The position numbers and the translations under genes were made by a program. A DNA stretch of 64,000 nt from Candidatus Petromonas tenebris. Lineage in GTDB: Bacteria; Bacillota; Clostridia; Peptostreptococcales; Caminicellaceae. Location: NCBI GenBank assembly GCA_014236755.1, contig JACCKY010000006.1, positions 1 through 64,000 of the forward strand. Direction: 5' to 3'. How positions within the stretch are numbered: the first letter of the stretch is position 1; each line of letters opens with the position of its first letter. The notes beneath the pieces were generated by a model. That model worked only from the letters and a program-made list of their open reading frames with translations, was not told where the DNA came from and made no database searches. Positions 54,370 to 63,747 of the stretch are shown piece by piece.

Positions 54370-54490
54370 CCAGGACAAAGACATCTCCGACCCTTTGTTA
54401 GTTCTTAGCTCTTGGCAAATCCAGATCATTCTTTAGGGTTTTTCCTGTCACCTTTTTCTGCCATGATCCATTAACTATTAGTCATAAACT
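54370..54490 (-). repeat. dispersed heptad element, copy 6 (eroded)
   Basis: Read on the minus strand: GGTGACAGG, AAAACCCTAAAGAATG, GATTTGCC, AAGAGCT and AAGAACT heptads, then the tail AACAAAGGGTC...GATGTCTTTGTC. The order of blocks is the same as in copy 4. Confidence 0.75.
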
Positions 54491-54500
54491 CTTTTTTCAA

Positions 54501-54529
54501 AAAAAATAAGATGACTTTTGCCATCTTAT
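54501..54529 (-). terminator. intrinsic terminator of the ilv operon
   Basis: ATAAGATG / CATCTTAT with a loop, followed on the minus strand by T8. It is 20 bp past the ilvE stop. Confidence 0.85.
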
Positions 54530-54549
54530 CCTCTAAATTTGATCAAATA

Positions 54550-55473
54550 TTAGACCTTTTGATACACAGGTGTACAAAAATGTGCATATTTTGGATTCTT
54601 ACCGGTAGTAATATTGAAAAATAGCTCCTTTACCTTTCTACAAACTTCTCCCGGCTTACCATCTCCAATCTTTCTATTATCTATTTCTACAATAGGGGTT
54701 ACTTCCATAGCCGTTCCGCTAAAGAAGGCTTCTTTTGCTGAATAAAGCTCAGTTCTGGATATGCTTCTTTCTACTACTTCTATGCCCAGCTCTTCCTTAG
54801 CTAGGGTCATAACTGTATTCCTTGTAATTCCTTCTAAAATATTATCAGAAGGAGGTGGAGTAATCAGCTTTCCATTCTTGTATATAAATATGTTTTCTCC
54901 CGGTCCCTCACAAACATGGCCGTCATCAGTAAGTAGTATGGCTTCATCGTATCCATTCTGAAGAGCTTCAAGGGAGGCAAGGGCTGAATTTAGATATCCC
55001 CCTGTAGGTTTAGTTCTTGCGGGTATCATATTGTCGGATATACGTCTCCAGGAAGATATACATGCTCTAAAGGCTTCCTTCCCTGCAAAGTTACCCATGG
55101 GCTGACAATAAATTAAAAGACGATTATCATCATCTTTAAGAGTAGGATATAGTTCATCTGAACCCTTATAAGCTACAGGTCGTATGTATACGGTAGTTCT
55201 AAAATCATTTTTCTTTAGTAGCTTCACGGTCCAATCACAGAGTTCCTCAACTGTATATGGAATATCTATATATAGAGCTCTACAGGATTGTAACAATCTT
55301 TCATAGTGTTCCTTTAACCTAAACCCGTATAATTGCCCGGTATCATCATCCCAATAGGCTCTAATTCCTTCGAAACATCCCAGACCGTAGTTAAAAGCCT
55401 TACACCTTATACTGATGGTCACCTCTTCTTCTTTAACTATTTTCCCTTGATAGAATACATAAGAATTGTTCAT
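54550..55473 (-). CDS. ilvE: branched-chain amino acid aminotransferase
   Basis: PLP aminotransferase of fold type IV making Val, Leu and Ile from their oxo acids. Seen: VFYQGKIVKEEEVTISIRCK, NYGLGCFEGIRAYWDD, the PLP lysine segment TKPTGGYLNSALASLEAL, CEGPGENIFIYKNGKLITPP and GTAMEVTPIVEID. 307 aa is normal. Last gene of the T-box-controlled operon; one base separates it from ilvB, so translation is coupled. Confidence 0.95.
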   Translation of the reverse strand: MNNSYVFYQGKIVKEEEVTISIRCKAFNYGLGCFEGIRAYWDDDTGQLYGFRLKEHYERLLQSCRALYIDIPYTVEELCDWTVKLLKKNDFRTTVYIRPVAYKGSDELYPTLKDDDNRLLIYCQPMGNFAGKEAFRACISSWRRISDNMIPARTKPTGGYLNSALASLEALQNGYDEAILLTDDGHVCEGPGENIFIYKNGKLITPPPSDNILEGITRNTVMTLAKEELGIEVVERSISRTELYSAKEAFFSGTAMEVTPIVEIDNRKIGDGKPGEVCRKVKELFFNITTGKNPKYAHFCTPVYQKV

Positions 55474-55474
55474 T

Positions 55475-57139
55475 TTAATATCCTTCCTTCCCTAGTATTA
55501 AGTTATCTATCGGTTCTCCTGGGGGAACGATTGGATAGACACACTCGTCCTTGTTAATGACACACTCAATAACAACTGCCGCTTTTTTATTCTTAACCTT
55601 TTCTAACACTTTTTTTAGACTGTCTATGTCATTAACCCTATACCCCTTAATTCCGTAAGCTTCTACTAGTTTTATATAGTCAACCTCATCTCCTATATCC
55701 GTTTCTGAATACCTTCCTCCTTGAAACATCTTCTGCCATTGTCTTACCATTCCCAATGTATGGTTATTGAATAGCATGGTTATTGTGGGTATTTTATATC
55801 TTGCAATTGTAGCTAGTTCATTACAGTTCATTCTAAAACTTCCATCACCGGTTATATGAAGTATCCTTTTGTTAGGATTACCAACTTGGACTCCTATGGC
55901 AGCTCCCAGTCCATATCCCATAGTACCCAAACCTCCCGATGATATAAATGTTCTAGCCTTTTTAAATCTCCAATGTTGAGCTGTCCACATCTGATGCTGG
56001 CCTACATCAGTAACGACTACTGTATTTTGACCAAAAATATCGTTAGCCACTTTAAGGATGTTTTCTGGATGAAAATCATTTTCTTTTCTTTCCCCTGTTT
56101 TCCAGCTGGAAATCCTATTTATCCATTCCTTCCTATCCCTTCTTTCAACATGCTTAATTAACCTTCCTAATATATAACTCACATCTCCTAAAACTGAAAG
56201 ATTTGCCTTCTTATTTTTGTCAATTTCAGTTTTATCTATATCTATGTGAATAATTTGAGCCTCGGGTGCAAATCGCTCTGCCTTTCCCACTACTCTATCA
56301 CTAAATCTAGCCCCAATAGCTATAATTAAATCGGAATTTGTAACTGCCAAATTTGCTTCCTTAAACCCGTGCATTCCCACTAATCCCAAAGATAAACGAT
56401 TATCTCTAGGAAAGCTGCCGAGTCCCATCAGAGTATTTGCTACTGGAATATTTGTTTTTTCAGCGAATTTATATAATTTATCAGATGCGTCAGATATGAT
56501 AACTCCGCCACCTGCATAGATAATGGGTCTTGAGGAGTCATTTATTGCTTTGGCTACCCTTAACAATATCTCTTCATCAATCTCATATTTTTTTTCCATG
56601 TTAAAAGAAATTTCTGCTTTCTCATAATAGGTCTTTTGAATGAAAATATCCTTTGGGATATCAATCAGCACGGGTCCCGGTCTTCCGCTGCTTGCCACAT
56701 GAAATGCTTCCCTTATGATATCCGCTAAATCCTTAACATCCTTTACAAGATAATTGTGTTTTGTAATAGGTAATGTTAGCCCTGTTATATCAATCTCTTG
56801 AAAGGAATCTTTTCCCAAAAGACTGGTTGGTACCTGCCCAGTAAAAATTACCATGGGTACCGAATCCATAAATGCCGTAGCTATTCCCGTAATCGTGTTT
56901 GTTGCTCCCGGTCCGGATGTAGCAAAACATACCCCTACTCTACCGGTAGAACGGGCATATCCATCGGCACCATGTACCGCTCCCTGTTCATGAGCAGTCA
57001 CTATATGGTCAAACTGATTACTGTAATCATACAGGGCATCATAGAGGGGGATTACAGCCCCTCCAGGATATCCAAATATAGTGTCTACACCCTGTTCCCT
57101 CAAGCATTCAAGAACAATTTCTGCCCCCCTTAGCTCCAT
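55475..57139 (-). CDS. ilvB: acetolactate synthase large subunit
   Basis: ThDP- and FAD-dependent enzyme making acetolactate and acetohydroxybutyrate. Seen: ThDP Glu segment TAHEQGAVHGADGYARSTG, SGPGATNTITGIATAFMDS, FAD/mid-domain with VGMHGFKEANLAV, and the C-terminal ThDP Mg motif GDGSFRMNCNELATIARYKI ... NNHTLGMVRQWQ. About 554 aa. ATG 57139 is preferred (AGGTG five bases before). It follows ilvC by 50 bp. Confidence 0.97.
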   Translation of the reverse strand: MELRGAEIVLECLREQGVDTIFGYPGGAVIPLYDALYDYSNQFDHIVTAHEQGAVHGADGYARSTGRVGVCFATSGPGATNTITGIATAFMDSVPMVIFTGQVPTSLLGKDSFQEIDITGLTLPITKHNYLVKDVKDLADIIREAFHVASSGRPGPVLIDIPKDIFIQKTYYEKAEISFNMEKKYEIDEEILLRVAKAINDSSRPIIYAGGGVIISDASDKLYKFAEKTNIPVANTLMGLGSFPRDNRLSLGLVGMHGFKEANLAVTNSDLIIAIGARFSDRVVGKAERFAPEAQIIHIDIDKTEIDKNKKANLSVLGDVSYILGRLIKHVERRDRKEWINRISSWKTGERKENDFHPENILKVANDIFGQNTVVVTDVGQHQMWTAQHWRFKKARTFISSGGLGTMGYGLGAAIGVQVGNPNKRILHITGDGSFRMNCNELATIARYKIPTITMLFNNHTLGMVRQWQKMFQGGRYSETDIGDEVDYIKLVEAYGIKGYRVNDIDSLKKVLEKVKNKKAAVVIECVINKDECVYPIVPPGEPIDNLILGKEGY

Positions 57140-57189
57140 TTTTTCACCTGCCTTCAATTTAAATCATATATTTTGCCGACAATCTCTCC

Positions 57190-58182
57190 TTATTCTTTAA
57201 TCCAGGACATCATACTTCTAAGTTTTTTTCCAACTTCTACTATAGGATGGCTGAGCTCTTGATTTTTTATTGAATTGAAAACTGGCCTGTTCATAGCATT
57301 TTCTAAAAGCCATTCCTTAGCAAACCTACCTGTCTGTACCTCTTCCAATACTCTTTTCATCTCTTCTCTCGTTTCCTTGGTTATCATTCTTTTACCTACC
57401 ATATAGTCTCCATATTCAGCAGTATCACTTACACTATATCTCATATTTTCAAAGCCACCCTCATATAGCAGATCAACAATAAGCTTCATTTCGTGTAAAC
57501 ACTCAAAATATGCTATTTCTTTCTGATATCCAGCTTCAACAAGGGTATCAAATCCTGCCTTAATAAGCTCAGTTACTCCTCCACACAATACACACTGCTC
57601 ACCAAAGAGGTCGGTTTCAGTTTCTTCTTTAAAGGTAGTCTCCAATACTCCCGCTCTTGTTGCTCCGATTCCCTTTGCATAAGCCAGAGCTATATCCTTT
57701 GCCTTTCCTGTATAATCCTGATGCACTGCCACCAATGCCGGTACCCCTTTTCCCTCACTATATACTCTTCTTACTAAATGTCCAGGTCCTTTAGGTGCCA
57801 CCATAAATACATCTACATATTCCGGAGGGTTTATCTGATTAAAATGGATATTAAATCCATGGGCAAATGCGAGAGCATCCCCCTCCTGCAAATTTTCTAT
57901 GACGTACTCAGTATATACCTTTTTCTGAACCTCGTCTGGCACTAAAAGAATAGTCACATCACTTGCTTTAACTGCATCGGCAACCTCCATAACTTCCAAT
58001 CCGTCCTGTTGTACCTTTTCCCAAGATCTACTTCCTTTGTAAAGCCCTACTACAACGTCTACTCCACTTTCCTTTAAATTCAGTGCATGAGCATGCCCTT
58101 GACTTCCATACCCTATAACCGCCACTTTTTTATCTGAAAGTAGTCCTAAATTAGCATCCTTATCATAATACATTTTTGTCAT
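57190..58182 (-). CDS. ilvC: ketol-acid reductoisomerase
   Basis: NAD(P)H- and Mg-dependent enzyme of branched-chain amino acid synthesis, class I (short form). Seen: Rossmann motif [20 protein letters not shown] (about 20-40), [19 protein letters not shown] with catalytic His, [13 protein letters not shown], and the helical domain [31 protein letters not shown] and SDTAEYGDY. The beta2-alphaB loop reads [10 protein letters not shown], the NADPH-type pattern with Arg/Ser. 330 aa is normal. Confidence 0.97.
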   Translation of the reverse strand: MTKMYYDKDANLGLLSDKKVAVIGYGSQGHAHALNLKESGVDVVVGLYKGSRSWEKVQQDGLEVMEVADAVKASDVTILLVPDEVQKKVYTEYVIENLQEGDALAFAHGFNIHFNQINPPEYVDVFMVAPKGPGHLVRRVYSEGKGVPALVAVHQDYTGKAKDIALAYAKGIGATRAGVLETTFKEETETDLFGEQCVLCGGVTELIKAGFDTLVEAGYQKEIAYFECLHEMKLIVDLLYEGGFENMRYSVSDTAEYGDYMVGKRMITKETREEMKRVLEEVQTGRFAKEWLLENAMNRPVFNSIKNQELSHPIVEVGKKLRSMMSWIKE

Positions 58183-58203
58183 TTTAAGTCCCCCTTATAT
58201 TTT

Positions 58204-58440
58204 TTAAACTAGTTCCTTTACTTCATAAACATCTATAAGCTTTTCCATCTGATTTATGGCCTGCTGAACGCCTAGCCCAAATTCATCTTCTAAAGTTATT
58301 ATCAGGTCTGCAAACTTTGAATCTGTGGCATCCACCATATTGACTCCCTTTACATTAAACCTCTTTCTCCTTAAAACTCCAACCACTCTCATTAGAACTT
58401 CCAGGCCTGTACTGACACGGGCATAGACTCTTTTATCCAC
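58204..58440 (-). CDS. acetolactate synthase small subunit, ACT-only (IlvM-like)
   Basis: 78-aa single ACT domain (VYARVSTGLEVLMRVVGVLR, FNVKGVNMVDATD, INQMEKLIDVYEVKELV). It resembles the short IlvM type rather than the 160-aa IlvN/IlvH with two domains. In that family the ACT domain activates the catalytic subunit and gives feedback control, sometimes lost in short forms. GTG start after AGGGAGGG. First gene after the T-box leader. Confidence 0.85.
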   Translation of the reverse strand: MDKRVYARVSTGLEVLMRVVGVLRRKRFNVKGVNMVDATDSKFADLIITLEDEFGLGVQQAINQMEKLIDVYEVKELV

Positions 58441-58519
58441 ATCTATTCCCTCCCTTAATTTTATTAATTAAGTTCAAAGTTCTCTCAACTAATAGATTTT
58501 AAAAATTATCACAAAACTG

Positions 58520-58621
58520 ATATAATATCAATGATAAGTATTTTTTAATGTTTAATTTTTTTTGTAGTTTTATTATTTTTTCATGGCTAAAGACTGTTGG
58601 CGCAGTTCTTTAGCTTTTTTC
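58520..58621 (+). ncRNA. possible small RNA or orphan terminator on the plus strand
   Basis: A TATAAT (about 58521-58526) is followed 60 bp on by the hairpin GCTAAAGA-CTG / CAG-TTCTTTAGC (58586-58614) and T6-C-T6. The T-tract makes this a terminator on the plus strand, opposite to the ilv operon, and no plus-strand gene ends here. So it may end a small transcript, though the -35 is poor. Alternatively it lies in the ilv leader as an RNA hairpin. Confidence 0.3.
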
Positions 58622-58732
58622 TTTTTTCATTTTCTTATTTATCCTTGTTTCTAATACATTGACTATATACATACTTAATTCCTCCCTTCATCTTCTATTT
58701 ACAAGGATAAATGCAATTAATTCTTATAAATA

Positions 58733-59040
58733 AAAAACCTCCCATCCCTAAGACGTAATAACTCTATCTTAGGGACGAGAGATTATTCTCGCGGTACCAC
58801 CCTAATTTCTAATCAGTATAAACCAATCAGATCTCTATTCAGGTCGAAGGATGCTTTTCCTTGAACCTTAGCTGTGTAACGGCAGCAACCGGCCTCATCT
58901 ACTTGGCAACTTCCTTTTGATTCGGCAGCTCAGAAGTGATCATTACATATCCACTCTAACACCAACTTTCAGCAACCGTTGGCTCTCTGTAGTTAAAGCA
59001 TAGATATCTTTCTCTTCATCATAGCTTTTCTATGTGTTGT
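58733..59040 (-). promoter_or_regulatory. T-box leader of the ilv operon, Ile-specific
   Basis: The hallmark T-box sequence GGGTGGTACCGCG is at 58802-58790 (minus strand). Downstream of it is a strong terminator, TCCCTAAGA / TCTTAGGGA (58745-58775) with T6. The stem I segment reads TAATG-ATC-ACTTCTGAGC, giving specifier codon ATC (58940-58938), that is Ile, and the GGTTGCTGAAA-like conserved piece is present. Uncharged tRNA-Ile would relieve termination and switch on ilvM-ilvC-ilvB-ilvE. The 290 bp between it and the first gene contains no further gene on the minus strand. Confidence 0.92.
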
Positions 59041-59135
59041 GTTATTATGCACATTATACTATCGTTATACATATAAGTCAATACGTTTTTTATAATTTTC
59101 TAAATATTTTTAATCAATACAATTTTTTAGGCCCT

Positions 59136-60308
59136 CTACTTTAATCCTGCTGAAATTTTAATGTTCTCCTGATGCTTGTAATCAATTTCTCCATCCTTAT
59201 GTCTTGTGCTATTGGCAAAATGGATATCCATGTGTCCGTTAAAATTATTATCTTTTATATACTCAATACTATGAGGCATAGAGGCTGCTGAAGCTGCTAT
59301 TCGTCTTCCATCAACCATTACAATAATCGGTCTACTGTTCCAACTGTAATAACCTCCCCATACTTCCTTCATTATCTGTGCATCATACTTAGTTAATGGT
59401 TCACAGTCTGCATGGTTTGCCCCTATGGTCCTTTTCATATTCCATTCCCTTCCAGTATAAAAGTCTTTTACTTTAAAGACCTTACCTATTGGAACTACAT
59501 ACTGTGCTTCAGTCCACCAGTCTAAATATTCACCATATTTATACCCAGGAGTATCCTTTACTGGTACATGATGAACGGGAACTTTTAATGTATCTCCTAT
59601 ATTAAGTACTGTACTTTGAGACATATTATTGACTCTTATCAGCTCATAATAAGGTATTCCAAACTTAAGGGCTATACTCCAGAAATCATCTCCCTTCTGC
59701 ACCTTATAATAAGTATAGGTTACATATGGTTTATTAACATCTGAATTTTCAGTAGAGCGTTCTATTTTACTATTATTCGGAATAAGTATTTTTTGTCCTA
59801 TATAAAGCTGACTGTGTTGGCTAGCATTGTTTACATCCAGAAGCTTATTTAAATCTACACCATATAACTGACTTATTTTCCAATAGGTTTCTCCTACCTT
59901 TACAGTATGAGTTCTATAGTTATTTTCTATAGGTATTATTATTACATCGTTAACATTTAGCTGCGTCTTAGAATTTGCATTGTTTGCTTTCAGTAGCTTG
60001 TCTATATCTATATTAAACTTTTGACTAACCTTCCAGTATGTATCTCCCCATTTTACCTTATACAATATTTTTTCATTTAGATTATAGGGAAGTTTTATAG
60101 ATTGTCCAACTTCCAAATAAGGGTTTTGATTGGCGGAATTCGTGCTCATTAGTTCACTAAGCTTTATATTATACCTATTACTTATTTTCCAATAGGTATC
60201 CCCGTACTTTACTTCATAGGTTACGATCTCTCCAAAAGCTAATATACTACTTTGCGAGATAAGGGACAATGATATAAGGCCTCCAGCTACTATTTTTTTA
60301 AATTTCAT
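59136..60308 (-). CDS. secreted protein with four LysM repeats and an unrecognised C-terminal domain
   Basis: 390-aa exported protein. Signal peptide (about 1-27), then four LysM peptidoglycan-binding repeats, each beginning like YEVKYGDTYWKISNRY (about 31, 81, 132 and 200), with short linkers. The C-terminal part (about 255-390) is not LysM: it has the segments WWTEAQYVVPIGKVFKVKDF, RTIGANHADCEPLTKYDAQI, YYSWNSRPIIVMVDGRRIAA, and closes with MDIHFANSTRHKDGEIDYKH. The conserved-looking His, Asp and Cys residues hint at an enzyme or metal site, but I know no function. Sporulation or cell-wall roles are common for such clostridial proteins. Confidence 0.88.
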   Translation of the reverse strand: MKFKKIVAGGLISLSLISQSSILAFGEIVTYEVKYGDTYWKISNRYNIKLSELMSTNSANQNPYLEVGQSIKLPYNLNEKILYKVKWGDTYWKVSQKFNIDIDKLLKANNANSKTQLNVNDVIIIPIENNYRTHTVKVGETYWKISQLYGVDLNKLLDVNNASQHSQLYIGQKILIPNNSKIERSTENSDVNKPYVTYTYYKVQKGDDFWSIALKFGIPYYELIRVNNMSQSTVLNIGDTLKVPVHHVPVKDTPGYKYGEYLDWWTEAQYVVPIGKVFKVKDFYTGREWNMKRTIGANHADCEPLTKYDAQIMKEVWGGYYSWNSRPIIVMVDGRRIAASAASMPHSIEYIKDNNFNGHMDIHFANSTRHKDGEIDYKHQENIKISAGLK

Positions 60309-60429
60309 TAATCATTCCTCCTTAAACTGTATGATTGCAAAAGTTTATTTTAACCATAGTGTATATAAAAAACATTCGACATTTTTCGACAAATCCCTTG
60401 ATGTAAATAATGGTAACTTTTCAAAGCAA

Positions 60430-60468
60430 TTTAAAAGACCCTAAAGAAATTCTATAGGGTCTTTTAAA
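60430..60468 (-). terminator. terminator after the PrcB-like gene
   Basis: TTTAAAAGACCCTA / TAGGGTCTTTTAAA with a short loop, overlapping the stop codon region. Confidence 0.8.
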
Positions 60469-60942
60469 TTAATCATCATATCTAGTTTTTAGTTCTATTC
60501 TATAAGGCAGTTCCTTTAGATTAGTTTTTGTAACTATGTAAGGATAAGTAATAACCTGGTCAACGACATCACCTGGCTTAGGATCGTAAAACTCAGCGTA
60601 TACCACCAATTTAAACTTATCTTCTTCCCTTATTTTTTCTATCTTATCTATTTTAACAGTATATCCGCTTGTTGGTTTTTCTCCCCTTGTAACCACTACA
60701 AAAATTTCTCCGTTAACTTTACATGCCAAGGCCCTTTCAAGGGTTTTGTATCTTGGCAATATTTCCTTAATCTTTTTAGGTACTTGTTTTTCCTCTAGTA
60801 CTTTAAAATCTACTTCTCTACTGCCACCAGTAAAGTGTTTTATTCCCATTGTACCGCTTATTACAACAAGTATGACTACAATAGAAATAATAATTGTTTT
60901 TTTATTAAGCAGATTTCTAGCCTTTGATTTAATTTCCAACAT
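60469..60942 (-). CDS. membrane-anchored PrcB C-terminal-domain protein
   Basis: 157 aa: an N-terminal membrane anchor (about 15-37) and a C-terminal PrcB_C-like domain (FVVVTRGEKPTSGYTVKIDK, VYAEFYDPKPGDVVDQVITY, PYIVTK). PrcB was named for a subunit of a treponemal protease complex; in Firmicutes the domain occurs in small secreted proteins of unknown role. GGGGGG precedes the ATG. It lies upstream of the LysM gene on the same strand, with a terminator in between. Confidence 0.75.
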   Translation of the reverse strand: MLEIKSKARNLLNKKTIIISIVVILVVISGTMGIKHFTGGSREVDFKVLEEKQVPKKIKEILPRYKTLERALACKVNGEIFVVVTRGEKPTSGYTVKIDKIEKIREEDKFKLVVYAEFYDPKPGDVVDQVITYPYIVTKTNLKELPYRIELKTRYDD

Positions 60943-61017
60943 GATTCCCCCCTTTAACTTGTATCACTTAGTTATTAAATAGTATTCAAGAGGAAATACA
61001 AATATTCTAAAATTTAA

Positions 61018-61046
61018 AATAAGAAGCCAATTTGAGGCTTCTTATT
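61018..61046 (-). terminator. terminator of the split transketolase genes
   Basis: AATAAGAAGCC / GGCTTCTTATT with a 6-base loop, overlapping the stop codon, then TTTAAATTTT on the minus strand. Confidence 0.7.
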
Positions 61047-61986
61047 TTAATTTATTTAAAAGTTCCTTAACTTTATTAAAAATATTTTCTGGTGTTAAAC
61101 CGTATTTTTCCAGCAACTGATCTGGCTTTCCTGATTCTCCAAAAGTATCATTAATACCTATCATTTTCATTGGAACAGGACTATTCTCTACAACTACTTC
61201 TGCAACGGCACTACCCAGACCACCTAGTATATTGTGCTCTTCAACAGTCACTATAGCTTTGGTTTCCTTAGTTGCTTTGATGATTATATCCTTGTCTATG
61301 GGCTTTATGGTATGTATATCTATAACCCTTGCAGAAATACCTTCTTTGAGAAGATCTTCTCTAGCCTTCAAGGCTTTATCTACCATTATGCCTGTTGCTA
61401 TAATTGTAACGTCCTGCCCTTCCTTTACTTCTATTCCCTTTCCGATTTCAAACTCGTAATCTTCTTTGTTATATATAACCGGGACCTTTGCTCTTCCCAG
61501 TCTTATGTACACCGGTCCCTTATATTCGGAAGCAGCATAAATAAGGGCCTCAGCAGATATTGCATCGGCGGGATTTATTACTGTCATATTAGGTATGGCT
61601 CTCATGCATGCTATATCTTCTAATGCTTGGTGGGATGCACCATCTTCTCCAACTGTGATCCCCGCATGGGTCGCACATACTTTTACATTAAGCTTTGGAT
61701 AGCAGATAGAATTTCTTATTATTTCAAATGCTCTGCCCGTAGCAAACATCGCAAAAGTGCTTGCAAAGGGAATCTTTCCTGATGCAGCAAGTCCTGCAGC
61801 CGTTCCCATAAGATTTTGCTCAGAAATACCCATGTTAAAAAATCTATTTGGAAACTCCTTTCCGAAGGAGCTAGTCTTAGTAGATTTAGATAAATCTGCA
61901 TCAAGAACTACAATATCCTCATTCTGCTTTCCTAAATCAACCAATACTTTTCCATAGGCTTCACGAGTAGCTATCTTTTTCGTCAT
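61042..61986 (-). CDS. transketolase, C-terminal subunit
   Basis: 314-aa protein that corresponds to the Pyr and C-terminal domains of transketolase: TREAYGKVLVDLGKQNEDIV, FFNMGISEQNLMGTAAGLA with the catalytic Glu, THAGITVGEDGASHQALEDI, IRLGRAKVPVIY and EEHNILGGLGSAVAEV. With the adjacent N-terminal subunit it forms a split transketolase of the archaeal/clostridial kind, acting in the non-oxidative pentose phosphate pathway. Its start overlaps the stop of the first gene by one base, and AGGTGAAT serves as ribosome site. Confidence 0.94.
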   Translation of the reverse strand: MTKKIATREAYGKVLVDLGKQNEDIVVLDADLSKSTKTSSFGKEFPNRFFNMGISEQNLMGTAAGLAASGKIPFASTFAMFATGRAFEIIRNSICYPKLNVKVCATHAGITVGEDGASHQALEDIACMRAIPNMTVINPADAISAEALIYAASEYKGPVYIRLGRAKVPVIYNKEDYEFEIGKGIEVKEGQDVTIIATGIMVDKALKAREDLLKEGISARVIDIHTIKPIDKDIIIKATKETKAIVTVEEHNILGGLGSAVAEVVVENSPVPMKMIGINDTFGESGKPDQLLEKYGLTPENIFNKVKELLNKLK

Positions 61987-62810
61987 TATAATTCACCTCC
62001 AAGTTCCTTCAAGGCTTGCTCCATTTCTTCCTCTGTAGGAGCCGTTCCATGCCAGCCTACTTGATTTTCCATGAAGGAAACGCCTTTACCCTTAACAGTT
62101 TTGGCAATAATTATTGTAGGTTTTTCTTTCGTTTCTTCAGCTTTGTTTATGGCGTTAAATATTGCTTCAAAATCATGGCCATCTATTTCTAACACATTCC
62201 AACCAAAGCTTCTCCATTTTTCATCAACAGGCTTAATGTTCATAACTTCTTCATTTGGCCCATCAATTTGCAGTCCATTATAATCTAGAAATGCAGTAAG
62301 ATTATCCAGTTTGTAATGGGCGGCAGCCATGGCAGCTTCCCAAACTATTCCTTCATTTATTTCTCCATCGCCAAGAAGAACATAAATTCTGTTTTTTCTG
62401 TTATCCAGCTTGGAAGCCAAAGCCATACCAACTGAAGCCGAAAAACCTTGACCTAAAGATCCAGTTGACATTTCTACCCCAGGAGTTCCTTTCATGTCTG
62501 GATGTCCTTGAAGCATGGCTCCCATTTTTCTTAAGTTTATTAATTTATCGGGAGTAAAAAATCCTCTTCTTGCAAGGACTGAATACAATACGGGAGCTGC
62601 ATGTCCCTTTGATAAAATAAATTTGTCTCTGCCTTCCCAATCTGGTTTTTTCGGATCTATGTTCATTTTTTCAAAATATAGTGCCGTTAGAATTTCAACG
62701 GCAGAAAGAGACCCTCCAGGGTGACCTGAGCCTGCAGCAGTGGTCATACTGATAATATCTTTTCTGACTTGAACAGCTATGTCTTTCAAGTCTTGAAACT
62801 TAGAGCTCAT
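61986..62810 (-). CDS. transketolase, N-terminal subunit
   Basis: 274-aa ThDP/Mg-binding half: [58 protein letters not shown], the Mg motif [20 protein letters not shown], and [11 protein letters not shown]. 274 aa is the usual length of the split form. AGGAGG precedes the ATG. It is followed directly by the C-terminal subunit gene. Confidence 0.95.
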   Translation of the reverse strand: MSSKFQDLKDIAVQVRKDIISMTTAAGSGHPGGSLSAVEILTALYFEKMNIDPKKPDWEGRDKFILSKGHAAPVLYSVLARRGFFTPDKLINLRKMGAMLQGHPDMKGTPGVEMSTGSLGQGFSASVGMALASKLDNRKNRIYVLLGDGEINEGIVWEAAMAAAHYKLDNLTAFLDYNGLQIDGPNEEVMNIKPVDEKWRSFGWNVLEIDGHDFEAIFNAINKAEETKEKPTIIIAKTVKGKGVSFMENQVGWHGTAPTEEEMEQALKELGGEL

Positions 62811-62853
62811 CCAATCTACCTCCTATAAAATCTAAATTTAAACTGAAATTAAT

Positions 62854-63720
62854 TTATTGTTCTATCTCCCTAAATCCTTCTCCAAGGACTTCATGGACTG
62901 TAGTTACCATCATAAATGCCCTTTTATCTATGGAATAGACTATATCTTTTAGCTTTGTAACCTGTGCTCTGTTTACAACGCATAGCAGAACATTCTTTTT
63001 ATTACCGGTATACATTCCCTTTCCGTCTAATGAAGTAACTCCTCTTCCTAGTTTATCAATAATTTCCCTACTTATTTCTTCAGTGTAGTCTGTAATTATA
63101 TAAAAAGCTTTAGCATAATTTAATCCTTCAACAATAAAATCAGCTACCTTCACAATAACATATAGAGCGATAGTAGAGTATAGAGACGTTTCAATGTTTT
63201 TATTAACGACACCTGCAGCGGCAACGATTATGAGGTCTATCATCATCATTAGTTTTGCAATGCTAATACCAGGTATAAACTTATTTAATATGGCGCCTGC
63301 TAAATCTGTTCCCCCAGTAGTTCCTCCGCTTTTAAAAACAAAACCTATACCTACTCCCATTAGAACTCCTCCATACAGAGAAGCAAGTAACAGATCCTGA
63401 GTAGCATTTATATTATTTCCTAAAGTGATTATTAAAATCCTTATAAATAATGAAAGCATAAGGGTACCGTAGGCTGTTTTAGCTCCAAAGGCTTTGCCTA
63501 AAATTATTATTCCAACTATAAATAATGGAATATTTATAACAAGGTTTGTTACATCAATGGGAATTCCGCTTACTTTTTGTATCACAATAGCTAATCCCGT
63601 TACTCCGCCGGGAGCTATTGTATTCGGCTCTAGAAACAACATTAGACTCGCAGCCATTAAAAGAGTACCTAATGTGATTCCCACGTATTCAAAGAAAATC
63701 TTATATGTTTTTCTTTTCAT
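62854..63720 (-). CDS. YitT family membrane protein (DUF2179)
   Basis: 288-aa membrane protein with five or six helices (about 15-200; LGTLLMAASLMLFLEPNTIA, GGVTGLAIVIQKVSGIP, FKSGGTTGGTDLAGAILNKF) and a cytoplasmic C-terminal DUF2179 domain (FYIITDYTEEISREIIDKLG, GVTSLDGKGMYTGNKKNVLL). The function of the family is not firmly established. AGGTGG precedes the ATG. Confidence 0.93.
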   Translation of the reverse strand: MKRKTYKIFFEYVGITLGTLLMAASLMLFLEPNTIAPGGVTGLAIVIQKVSGIPIDVTNLVINIPLFIVGIIILGKAFGAKTAYGTLMLSLFIRILIITLGNNINATQDLLLASLYGGVLMGVGIGFVFKSGGTTGGTDLAGAILNKFIPGISIAKLMMMIDLIIVAAAGVVNKNIETSLYSTIALYVIVKVADFIVEGLNYAKAFYIITDYTEEISREIIDKLGRGVTSLDGKGMYTGNKKNVLLCVVNRAQVTKLKDIVYSIDKRAFMMVTTVHEVLGEGFREIEQ

Positions 63721-63747
63721 TCAAACCACCTCACTATGATTAGCAAC

